This document shows, piece by piece, positions 42,954-52,645 of a stretch of DNA of 64,000 nucleotides. The stretch covers positions 98,024,439-98,088,438 of the forward strand of contig OW240917.1 of assembly GCA_933207985.1 (NCBI GenBank), written 5' to 3'. The notes under the pieces are model-generated. The model was not told the DNA's origin. It worked only from the letters and a program-made list of their open reading frames with translations, and did not search any database. Position 1 is the stretch's first letter. Every line of letters begins with the position of its first letter. The DNA is from Pelobates cultripes. Lineage: Eukaryota; Chordata; Amphibia; Anura; Pelobatidae. The translations under genes were made by a program, and so were the position numbers.

Positions 42954-43485
42954 GGGCGACCTTTAAGAGATGAGACAATTTGACAGAACCATTGATTGTT
43001 CCTTGTGGAGCCTGCTGGTAGAGGGTGATGGCGGGGCTCACTATCTGCTTTCCCCCCCCCCCACACCCTTCTTGCTTCTTCTTTTTTCTCCTATATTTTT
43101 CCTCTTCTTTCTTCCTTCTCTCTCTCTCTCTCTCTCTTATTCTACCCTTGCTATCCAAGGGAATAGTTTATATTCAGGACGGTTATGATCAAAATGGGAA
43201 GGCTGTGTCCATAGAGATTCTGGATGAAACGTATTTTGAGTTATGGTTTTCTACATGTTACTTGGCGCCTGACCAAAATGTAAAAATACCCTGTGGACAA
43301 CAGGGATTAATATTCTGCCAAAAGCAAGTTGGTAATATCCGATTATTTCATCACTACAGAAGGTTTTGATATGTGATTTGTACTGATGGCTTCTGCGCAA
43401 GCCAGCTTGTCATATGTATCCTGCTGTACAAGCCGTGTGAAAAAATTTAAGAATTAAAAAAAATAATAATTAAATAATAAAAAAG

Positions 43486-44231
43486 GATTTTCAAGTACGG
43501 ACAGGATTGCTAGTCGCTAATGTTCGCAACACCAATTTTAACAATTAGTTAGCTTGTTGGTAAATTTTACAGACCGCACTGGAAACAAGTCTTTCGCAAG
43601 CACCATCATGCATAAATTAAAAATATACCTACCTGAAGGTGACCTTGTCATGCACACATTTTGTGTATGACACCTGTACAAATTTTCAGTCTAAAGGAAA
43701 CAAGAATATATATAAAATGTTTAACAAATTAGCAGTAGCCACCATTCCGCTTAAAGTTGCATAGCTGCATATGGTTATTGTGCACAGACTGGAGATAATT
43801 TCACATTACCCAGAACCTTCTGTGTATTACTTGAAGTTTCCTGTAGCATTGCCTCTCCTCCTGTTTATGTGCAAGAGTACGCTCACAGAGGGCTTTTTAC
43901 ACTGCTCATTTCCATGGCCAATGGTATTTTTGGAACATAAAGTTTGTTTATTTTTAAATCCTCTTGGCGTAGATGTGTTTCTAAACTTTTCCACAGAACT
44001 TTTGTTTCTAAGTAGATTAAGATATATTTTATGAGGGTAATACATGCACTCTTTTTAATAGCTATGCATCTTGTTTCCGTTACTTTACCCTTTGTGTGCG
44101 TTTTTAATACTGCAGTCATATTTCCATAATACTGAATAGGTTCAGTTTTTGTGTAAATACTTTCAGTAATTCTTAAATACTCTAGTCATAAATTACTAAA
44201 CTGGAATTGCAAAGAGTTACAAATACATTGT
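43486..44231. other. AT-rich non-coding, nothing recognised
   Basis: Short frames on both strands (43771-44119) with no motif. Confidence 0.5.
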
Positions 44232-44648
44232 TTAAGGATCATTATAGTGTCCCCCCCACCCTCAGCACCCCCTCCATTGGTACTGAAGAGGTTAAAACCC
44301 CTTCAGCTACTTTAATCCAGCGCCGGGCTCCCTCGGTGCTGGTGACCTCTCCTACCCCGCCGACTTCAGCTCCCTAGTGGAGCGGAATGCGCATGCGCGA
44401 CAAGAGCCACACACGCATTCAAACAGTCCATAGGAAAGCATTTCTCAATGCTTTCTTATGGACTTTCTGCAGGCTGAATGTGTCATGAAGACATTCACTA
44501 GAGGCTGGATTAACCCTGCAATGTAAACATAGCAGCAGTTTCTCTGAAACTGCTATGTTTACATCTGAAGTGTTAAAACCTGGGGGAACTGGCACCCAGA
44601 CCACTTTATTGAGCTGAAGTGGTCTGGGTGACTATAGTGTCCCTTTAA
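44232..44648. mobile_element. T2/Kolobok-type MITE
   Basis: A 417-bp element runs from TTAAGGATCATTATAGTGTC to GACTATAGTGTCCCTTTAA. It has the same interior as the element at 20577 (ccagcgccgggctccctcgg, cataggaaagcatttctcaatgc). Confidence 0.85.
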
Positions 44649-44762
44649 GTAGTGTATCCTAAAGATTTTATTTTTTCATTTATTATTATTTAAAAAAAAC
44701 AAATCAAATAGAGAGGAGTGGTGCTAGCTAACGGAAAAGCGCACACACATACACTTGTAATT

Positions 44763-45192
44763 TTAAAGGACCACTCTAGGCACCCAGACCACTTCAGCTT
44801 AATGAGGTGGTCTGAGTGCCTGGTCCATCTAGGATTAACCCTTTTTTCTATAAACGTAGCAGTTTCAGAGAAACTGCTATGTTTATGTTGGGGTTAATCC
44901 AGCCTATAGTTGCTGTCTCATTGACAGCCGCTAGAGGGCTTCCGCGTTTCTCTCACCAGCATTATGAATGCTTTCCTATGGACTGGCTGCGCGCGGCTCC
45001 TGCCGCGCATGCGCATTCAACCGAAGAGGAGAAGGAGAGCTCCCCGCCCGGCGCTGGAGAAAGAGGCAAGTTTAACTCCTTCCTCCTCCCAGAGCCCGGC
45101 GGGAGGGGTTCCCTGAGGGTGGGGGCACCCTCAGGGCACTATAGTGCCAGGAAAAAAGAGTATGTTTTCCTGGCACTGTAGTGGTCCTTTAA
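44763..45192. mobile_element. T2/Kolobok-type MITE, opposite orientation
   Basis: A 430-bp element runs from TTAAAGGACCACTCTAGG to CACTGTAGTGGTCCTTTAA. It is the inverse of the copy at 31179: the CCAGACCACTTCAGC end comes first and the AAAACATACTC hairpin end last. It lies 115 bp from the previous MITE. Confidence 0.85.
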
Positions 45193-45432
45193 ACATTTTT
45201 ATACCCAAACCCAACTATTTTATATATATGTTTTATATAATCGGACCAAGAATTCCATGTATTTGTCTTTGTTGCAAACATGTACTCGGTCAACTCAAAA
45301 TCAAGAAGTTTGATTACCAATGCAATAGTTAGCAGACTTACATTTGTTTTGCTTGTTGGTGCTTTCACTGCCTGGAAAATCACAGCTGTTTCCTCTTCTT
45401 TTTTTTTTTTTTTTTATTTATTTTATTTTTAG
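45193..45432. other. Intron 3' end with strong polypyrimidine tract
   Basis: A long T-rich tract (45390-45430) runs into ATTTTTAG at 45425-45432, a strong splice acceptor for the following exon. Confidence 0.7.
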
Positions 45433-45780
45433 GTTTAATATCCGGAACTGGGATAACATCAGCCTGCAATGCTAAATCTTTAAACAGACGGGTGAGGGGA
45501 TACAAGATCATCATGGCAGACTGTAAAACCTTTTGGCTTTTGCCACTAGCGTTCTTGCTTATCTGTTCCCGCGTAACGACACACTCAGAAGATCTTTCAA
45601 ACCATACCTCGAACTCAACAGAGGCAATGTTGGAATGTTTACCTGTGATCACATTGAGAGTAGATCACATCATTGTAAAGGAGGGGAGCAGCGTGGTAAT
45701 CCAGTGCAATATCCAGGGTCATCCAGATCCTCATTTTCAATGGTACAACTCTAATGGACATTTGCTTAAAGAAGAAACTG
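45433..45780 (+). CDS. First coding exon of an immunoglobulin-superfamily secreted or membrane protein (partial gene)
   Basis: The exon lies between a strong acceptor (T-tract, TTTTTAG ending 45432) and a strong donor (ACTG then GTAAGC at 45781). The likely start ATG is at 45513, with A at -3 and G at +4. The product starts MADCKTFWLLPLAFLLI, a signal peptide probably cut after about residue 23 (SRVTTHS). Two N-glycosylation sites follow (NHT, NST), then an Ig fold: VKEGSSVVIQCNIQGHPDP with the first Cys and FQWYNSNGHLL with the core Trp. The exon ends in phase 1 after LLKEET, so the second half of the Ig domain must be on a downstream exon, which I do not find before 64000. The frame is also open upstream to the acceptor. 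The family member is not recognised; receptor tyrosine kinases and cell-adhesion Ig proteins are possible. Confidence 0.75.
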
Positions 45781-46390
45781 GTAAGCTATATTATTATGAT
45801 CATGGAGTCTTAAAATACTAGTACTTACAGCTGGGAATATAGATGTTAAAATACTGTGGTTAAACTTAAATTCGTTAAAGTCTAATCTGAACTAAATTGC
45901 GCTTTGCGTTTTCTAGAAAGAAGATTCAGTAGTTAATGAAAACACTTTTTCTTTGTGTGTACCTTTTTGTTTCTTTAATCAGCGCAATGGTTGAAAAAGA
46001 TTACACTTGAATAAAGGAGCTTGTATTTTATAAGATAAAGATATATGGGGATTTTTTTTATCACCACCAGACACATGCTATTACCAGCAGCTAGATACTG
46101 CTTTGTCAGATGTGGAGAGGATTCCAACTGTATATTCATTAAATGTTTTCATTGAAGTGGGAGTTGCTACCAAACTTATAAATGAGAATGTTTAACGAAA
46201 GGGAAAACATGTTGATTTCACCAGTACAGCAGGTGGTATGACAGTTTGTATAAAATACGTGAAAAAGTACACTTTAGCTCACGGGCCTTGTTGCATAGAG
46301 TAGAAATGAAACAAAGTATCTATTTTGCTCTTTTTATTTATTTGTTAGATCTATGTTTTACCTTTGTCTGTATTGGGTTTGTTTTTTTTA
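45781..46390. other. Presumed intron, nothing recognised
   Basis: AT-rich sequence after the splice donor. No further exon is seen. Confidence 0.5.
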
Positions 46391-46678
46391 TACACACTGA
46401 ACAAAATTATAAATACAACACTCTTGTTTTTGCCCCTATTTTTCATGAGCTGAACTCAAAGATCTAAGACTTTTTTTTTTTTTTCTTTGTACACAAAAGG
46501 CCTATTTCTCTCAAATATTGTTCACAATTCTGTCTAAATCTGTGTTAGTGAGCACTTCTCCTTTGCCAAGATAATTCATCCACCTCACAGGTGTGGCATA
46601 TCAAGATGCTGATTAGACAGCATGATTATTGCACAGGTGTGCCTTAGGCTGGCCACAATAAAATGTGCAGTTTTACTG
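46391..46678. repeat. Tc1 left terminal inverted repeat
   Basis: It pairs with 47464-47737, for example GAGCACTTCTCCTTTGCC here and its inverse at about 47572-47592. A T14 run at 46470 replaces a shorter tract in the partner. Confidence 0.85.
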
Positions 46679-46719
46679 TATTGGGGGGATCCAAAGAAGA
46701 CAGTCAGTAGCTGGTGTGA

Positions 46720-47455
46720 CCACCATTTGCCTCACGCAGTGCAACACTTCTCCTCCACATAGACTTGATCAGGTTGTTGATTGTGGTCTGTGGAATGTTG
46801 GTCCATTCCTCTTCAATAGTTGTGTGCAGTTGCTGGATATTGGCAGGACCTGGAACATGCTGTCGTATCCGCCGATCCAGAGCATCTCAAACATGCTCAA
46901 TGGGTTACATGTCCGGTGACTATGCTGGCCATGCAATAACTGGGATGTTTTCAGCTTCGAGGAATTGTGTACAGATCCCTGCAACATGGGGCCGTGCATT
47001 ATCATGCTGCAACATGAGGTGATGGTCGTGGATGAATGGTACATTGGGCCATCAATAAAATGCACCTGTGTTCGTTGTCCATAACATATGCCTGCCCATA
47101 CCATAACCCCACCGCCACCATGGGCCACTCGATCCACTACGTTGACATCAGCAAACCGCTCACCCACACAACGCCATACACGCTGTCTGCCATCTGCCCT
47201 GTACAGTGAAAACCGGGATTTATCCGTGAAGAGAACACCTCTCCAGAGTGCCAGACACTCAAGTCAGTTACAATGACGAACTGCAGTCAGGTCGAGACCC
47301 TGATGAGGACGACAAGCCTGCAGATGAGCTTCCCTGAAAACTGCTTATGGTAGAGAAATGAATATTCAATTCACAGGCAACAGCTCTGGTGGACATTCCT
47401 GCAGTCAGCATGCCAATTGCAAGCTCCCTCAAAACTTGCGACATCTATGGCATTG
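46720..47455 (-). pseudogene. Tc1-like transposase, broken
   Basis: The minus strand contains the N-terminal start region (QVLRELAIGMLTAG with STRAVACELNIHFSTIS) at about 47340-47440. A deletion then removes the rest of the DNA-binding domain and the first catalytic part. The catalytic domain resumes at about 47250 (FTDKSRFSLYRADGRQRVW) and continues RFADVNVVDRVAHGGGGVMVW, the glycine-rich box before the second Asp, in 46990-47167. Below that, frameshifts hide the D-N-A-R-P-H region (HDNARPHVA-like sequence near 46990) and the final PDMSPIEH-type block (about 46900). It would not make an active enzyme. Confidence 0.8.
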
Positions 47456-47463
47456 TGCTTTGT

Positions 47464-47737
47464 GGTAAAACTGCACATTTTATTGTGGCCATCCTAAGGC
47501 ACACCTGTGCAATAACCATGCTGTCTAATCCGCATCTTGATATGCCACACCTGTGAGGTGGATGGATTATCTCAGCAAAGGAGAAGTGCTCACTAACAGA
47601 TTTAGACAGATTTGTGAACAATATTTGAGATAAATAAGCCTTTTGTGTACAAAGAAAAAGTCTTAGATCTTTGAGTTCAGCTCATGAAAAATGGGGGCAA
47701 AAACAAAAGTGTTGCATTTATAATTTTGTTTAGTGTA
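47464..47737. repeat. Tc1 right terminal inverted repeat
   Basis: Inverse of the left repeat. It ends TAGTGTA at 47737. Confidence 0.85.
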
Positions 47738-47984
47738 ATTTGCTAAATCTTTAATATGCATTTAAAAGAAAATGAGCTCTTATGAAAGAATGGTTTGCAC
47801 AAGTGATAGATGTTTTATAATGGTTTAGTCATTGCTGTAATTTATGAAGTGACAGGTCCTCTTTAAATATAACATAAGCCCAGCCTAAACTCAACTGTTA
47901 GATTTGAAAATCCTTGAACCACCGACACATCCAAAGTCTCACTACTTCCAAGAGAGTAGAGCAAAGTTCTCATTCTATTATACA
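47738..47984. other. Non-coding, nothing recognised
   Basis: AT-rich flank of the Tc1 element. Confidence 0.4.
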
Positions 47985-48560
47985 TGCACCAGACTGGCAA
48001 TGAACCCCTTCCAACCCTGTTCTATTGACACCTACAACCCTGCATTAAAAATGTCTATGCCAATATGTGCAAGGTGAAAACCATCTCTCCCGTTTGGCAC
48101 ATTTTAGCTCTCAATGTTTGAACACCATGATCTCTTCCTTTTGAAAAATCTGATATTGTAAAATGCAGGCACCTTTCACTAGCTCTACTGCTTTTACCAC
48201 TGCACAACTGGGCCTTGGGTATAAGCTTAGATTAGTGTGTGATGAGGTTTGGGTCATGGTTTCTTTTAAAATGGTCCTGAGAAGTTGTATGGTAGAGACC
48301 ATGCCAAGATCTTCGCTTCCTGATGGAATTTCAACTTGCAAATGCCTTAGCAAATTCAGGCCTATAGGAACCATTTGCGACCAACGCAGGCTGGTTATAC
48401 CTAACCAACAAAATCCAAACTGTGTCAGGAGGAAAATTTATTTCCATGTGGCCTTACCTTGTCTAATACATAGACCAACAGTCGGTACTGGAATAGCAGG
48501 ACAGTCTGTATTAAATAACATGTTAATAATGAAAGTACACATCTCAATGATATATGAAAT
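47985..48560 (-). pseudogene. SGNH-hydrolase domain fragment, probably from a tyrosine-recombinase retrotransposon
   Basis: On the minus strand the order of blocks fits an SGNH hydrolase: LGITSLRWSQMVPIGLNLL near 48350-48420, then GSEDLGMVSTIQLLRTILKE (in place of the GND block) near 48310, then a degraded middle, ELKCAKRE, and DGFHLAHIGIDIFNAGL (the DxxH catalytic block) near 48010-48070. This arrangement is known from Ngaro/DIRS-type retrotransposons of fish and frogs, where such domains accompany a tyrosine recombinase. No recombinase frame is seen here. At least three stops or shifts are present. An alternative is a captured piece of a related uncharacterised frog repeat protein. Confidence 0.5.
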
Positions 48561-48928
48561 GGGGCAATAAATTAAAGCAGCAAATGCAGTTGAATGTAGC
48601 CATTATTTTGTTCGATTTCTCTTCTCCCCCAAATGCTGCATTCTCATTGGTGGCAAACCAATAAGAGATGCCTTGGTAATTGCAGCTACTCGTACGGAAT
48701 AAGTTGCTAACCCAGCTGGATCAGCACTTTTTCGTGTTTTCAAGTTTGTTTGGTTTTCCATTTGTAGAAGCATGTACCATTAGAGGGTTACTCCAAGCAC
48801 CATGACCACTTCAGTGATCTCTCTAGTATATCTGTATTTGTTTTGTTCATCTTACGGGGACACTCCACTGCCCAAATAAATACTTTCAATATATATATAT
48901 AATTGTTAAATGGATGCATGTTTTCATT
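48561..48928. other. Non-coding with a T2-like end
   Basis: 'ttactccaagcaccatgaccacttcagtg' (48788-48816) resembles a T2 MITE left end without its TTAA. A short (AT)n run lies at 48889-48901. Confidence 0.4.
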
Positions 48929-48936
48929 GCTGTTGT

Positions 48937-49732
48937 CAGGGCCGACTATAATATGAATAGGACCCTGGGCAATGCATTTTCTTGGGGCCCCTGGGCCCTG
49001 CCCCAATTACACCCCAATTACGCCCAATCCGCAATCACACTGACAGACATACTGACACATACACACACAGACAGACATATTAAAACATTTGCAGATACAT
49101 ACTGACACACAAATATATACAGGCAGACATATTGACACACATTCAGACATACTGACACATACACAGACATACATACACACAGACACACTGACAGACATAC
49201 TGACACACACAGACATACTGACACACACACACACACACACACTGACATACTGGCTTAGACATACAGACATGCACGCACACACACACACAGAGACCTACTC
49301 ACACGAACATACACACACATACTGACATACATTTAGCCATCCTCCAGGTTCTTACCTTTCTCTGGAGGGTAGTTTCCCTGGGGTCCAGTGGCAGGCTGAG
49401 GAAGTTGGGAGTTCTCTTCTGGAATTCCCCTTCCTCCTTCCGCACGGCTCTGATCTCCGGTGGGAGGAAGTGATGCTCGGCACTCACTTTCTCCCAGCCG
49501 GCTGCCGAACAGGAAGGGGCCCGGTCGCGCTGTTTAAGCGTCACAGCGCCCGACCGGGCCCCTGCTGACACTTGCCCACCTGGTGGCCCTTAGTGCATGG
49601 GACCTCCTTAGTGTGCGAGTCCTTGGGGACTGCACAAATCGCGGTGCCCATGGGGCAGCTGCTCTGGGGCCCTCCAGGAGCAACTGGGCCCGGGGCAGCT
49701 GCCCCGTTTGCCCCGCGTTAAAGACAGCCCTG
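48937..49732. mobile_element. Non-autonomous hAT element
   Basis: This 796-bp element is flanked by perfect 8-bp copies of GCTGTTGT (48929-48936 and 49733-49740). It starts CAGGGCCGACTATAATATG and ends with the inverse of CAGGGCTGTCTTTAACG. The inside has a long array of CACA/GACATACTGACAC units (about 49030-49330) and a GC-rich right part with CCCCGGGCCCAGT-type sequence. Frames such as 49007-49288 are repeat artefacts. Confidence 0.9.
49030..49330. repeat. CA-rich minisatellite inside the hAT element
   Basis: Units of about 20-24 bp contain ACACACAGACATACTGACA and interspersed pure (AC)n runs. Confidence 0.85.
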
Positions 49733-49981
49733 GCTGTTGTATAAATCTTCTAACCCACCCCAGACTTTCTATTGCTGTCCAATCACAGACTTCCCAAAGG
49801 AGAAGTCTTTCCACAGCAGGTGCACTGAGCAACCTGGTTGGTGAGCACCACTGAGCTAAACAGCCAGGAAGTAGTAGTGACTGTTGTTTCACAGACAGGG
49901 GATGTAACAAAGTTAATTTAATTTATGATATATACTAAAATATTGCAATCTGCACTTTTTTTGTAAAACAAAGAAAACACA

Positions 49982-50280
49982 CGCTTCACACACAAAGCAT
50001 TTCAGCCAGCTGAAGTGCTTTAGTTGACCGAAGAGTCTCCTTTAACATTGTTACTCTAACACAGTCACTGTTTGTGCTTGTAACTGTCTCTGAAGTATAA
50101 TAATGGCACGAAGTAGCCTGGAAAACGCTTCACACATAAAGCAATTCAGCATTTCAGCCAGCTGAAGTGCTTTAGTTGACCGAAGAGTCTCCTTTAACAT
50201 TGTTACTCTAACACAGTCACTGTTTGTGCTTGTAACTGTCTCTGAGGGGTATAATAATGGCACGAAGTAGCCTGGAAAAC
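49982..50280. repeat. Direct tandem duplication (about 145-155 bp unit)
   Basis: Unit 1 (49982-50125) and unit 2 (50126-50280) start CGCTTCACACA and end CCTGGAAAAC. Unit 2 has a 10-bp extra piece (attcagcatttcagcc for atttcagcc) and GAGGGGTATAA for GAAGTATAA; otherwise the copies are nearly identical. Confidence 0.9.
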
Positions 50281-51544
50281 TAATATAAGGTTTTATTGTG
50301 GAGTGTGAGCATTTTGAGAATATTGTGTGTCATTATTCTTTGTGGTTTATAAATATCATAAAGCAGGAATGTGAAATTCATGTAGCCCAAGCCAGCACAC
50401 AACACACACACACACATGCAACCCTGCATACACACACACACTACACACAGCCATCATATTCAAATTACACACAGCCAGCAAATACTATGCACATTACACA
50501 CATACACTACAAGGGGCAGGAAGTGAGACCCTCAGAGTTATTCACTAACCTCTTAATTTTCCTCAATTAAATCTCCGTGTAAAAAATCTGGCATGACAGA
50601 AATGTAATGTGCCATGAGATAAGTAGATTGTTATATATGCTACTGCTACGTGCTTTTAGTACTAAATAAAGTCCTACACAATGTACTTCAAATCTACTAG
50701 CACCTCTTATTGGTATATAATGAATGGCACCAAACCGGGAAACGTGCACTGGTACTTTTGGTATGCTATTTGATTTGAGCAACTGGCAATGTAACACTGG
50801 AAACCGTTACAAACGCTGCATTTTCTAGGCTTACTTTTACTGGTCCATGGTGAAATTGCTTAAAATATGTTTTTAATTTTTTTGCACCTATCTCATACTC
50901 TAGACTTAAAGCTTTTCTCTCTATTTCTCTCTGTGTCTCTCTCTATGCAAGCGATTATAACTAATGTACATACAGTAAATTCTAATAAATATGTGCACCA
51001 GCTGTACTCTGACCAGTGAAATTTAATTAACATTGTAACTGGTGGCTGTGTCTTATCTGTGATATCGTGAAGATCTGTTGTAACAGAACTCACATACTCC
51101 CAGACCTTCATTAAAATTCTGCATCCCCTTCAGTGATATTGTGGTATCATAGACTGTGTTATTTCCTGATTCCTATATCATATATTCTCCCTCTGGATAT
51201 TGCACTATTAATATATAAATATATATATATATATCTCCATACAAGTAAACTCTGTCATTGCTGACTGTTATAGACCAGGATACTCAGAGGTAAGAGACAC
51301 TAGCTGTAGTCAAAAGCATTTTTCCCTAGCATATAGCAGTAGTACAGGTGGAACATTCTACTTTCAGTTGGACAAGTAGCCCCTGTAATAAAATATTCAA
51401 ATTATTTGACAAAACCTTCTCCATCGTACCTTAAACAACGGAACCTGCCCAACAGTAGTCAATTCTTACTTGTCCCGCATGTGGGGCCTCTCCAGCAGGT
51501 CCAGTTTGGTGAAGACCACTGGCTGTTATTTCTGTTTCCCCAGA
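50281..51544. other. Non-coding with simple repeats
   Basis: It has CA-rich runs at 50397-50480, (TC)n at 50915-50945 and (AT)n at 51208-51232. Short frames have no motif. The last 100 bp may already belong to the DIRS element. Confidence 0.5.
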
Positions 51545-51840
51545 TAAGATGGACAAATCAGACAAGCTTATTATTCCTACTATAAAGCTAATTGCATCCT
51601 ACAAAACTAAAGCCTATATTGAATGTGCAACCCCTCTGCCTGACAGTTGTAAAAAGAAGATATATAAAACATGATCAGCAAAATACTTCGGGAAAACTAA
51701 GGAGAAGGAGATTCAAACTTTTCTTAATTGGTTTCAGGAGAATCTCTCCCAAAACTGCGAAATTTAAAGAAACCGCTGTTAAATCCAGAGATTCTACATC
51801 TGCCAGGACAGATCTACTAAAGGAAAGACTACAGGCTTTC
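51545..51840 (+). pseudogene. DIRS gag-like ORF, N-terminal segment
   Basis: In plus-strand frames with stops, YIECATPLPDSCKKKIYKT and EIQTFLNWFQENLSQ are readable. They fit a DIRS gag-like start: a cysteine-containing CATPLPD-type motif followed by a charged region. The frame is interrupted at 51840 by the LINE insertion and picks up again at 57458. Confidence 0.5.
51827..51840. repeat. Target-site duplication of Tx1 copy 1, left
   Basis: GACTACAGGCTTTC, identical to 57444-57457; the poly-T of the LINE starts directly after it. Confidence 0.9.
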
Positions 51841-52645
51841 TTTTTTTTTTTTGTCATTCTCTTTTTATTGTTGTTTCACGTAGCATGTACATGACATCAA
51901 ACAAATGCGATATACATTGAGGAAACAGAGAAATATGAGAAGAAAAGGCATCATTCCCCTTACAGCGTTTTGTTTGGAAATTTGTCCCTTTTTCTCCTTC
52001 CCCTTACAGCGGTCTTCCCGTCTGACCCTTTCCCTCCCACCCCTATCCGTCCCACGTCTACAAGCACTATGCTATCCTTGCTTGCAGACTCAGTACCTAC
52101 ATTATTCGCCTGTCGAATAGAGTTGTTTAATGTATAGGGGCATAAGACTACCATTCGCCCATGTTATCTGGACCCATTCTAGGGCTATAAACGTTTCTCT
52201 CGCCTTACCTCCCGGGGTTTAGTTCGCCTTACTGCGAAGACTATAGGGCTCACTCAACACCCTATCGGAAACAGGTATAACCCCGTATGACCCCTCACTC
52301 GGTATGGGTCCCATCTAGGAGGCCGATGCTGGATTAGATTCCCACATCTCCACCTCCAGTGGTGGTACCCCCGGGGTGGGGGGCTCACGCCCGTGTTCCC
52401 GACAGGAGTCAGCCTGTGTCGACAGGTGCCTATATTGTTTTTCTCGTAGCATGTGGGAGGTTGTCTACCATATAGTCCTGTCGCCCTACTACCATTTTTT
52501 GTATTTATTGGTCAGGAGTGGACTCGAATTCTCTCCGTTGGGTGGAATCAAAAGTTGAGCTGGCGTCCGTCGAAGGTTATGGGTGATCAACCCGACTTAA
52601 TGTGTAGTACGTCCTATGTCTGCGTGACCTCAGTCTTACCGCTAA

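Larger units (their letters stand above)
41890..43485 (+). mobile_element. L1 Tx1-clade LINE, 5'-truncated 3' fragment
   Basis: The plus-strand fragment consists of the C-terminal end of ORF2, a 3' UTR with CCCC(A)/(CT)n tracts (43051-43140), and an A-rich tail 'aaaaaaaataataattaaataataaaaaagg' ending near 43486. 5' truncation is usual for target-primed insertions. Target duplications could not be settled. Confidence 0.8.
46391..47737 (-). mobile_element. Tc1-like transposon with long terminal inverted repeats, deleted inside
   Basis: Terminal repeats of about 275-285 bp (46391-46678 and 47464-47737) start TACAC...AACAAAATTATAAAT on both ends and are flanked by TA. The inside carries a minus-strand transposase remnant. 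The total of 1347 bp is shorter than usual for this family because the middle is deleted. The left end has an extra CA (TACACACTGAAC) relative to the right (TACACTAAAC). Confidence 0.9.

Noticed and set aside
49007..49325. Cys/Val-rich (minus) and Thr/His-rich (plus) frames
   Set aside because: These are pure translations of the CA/GACATACTGACA array inside the hAT element.
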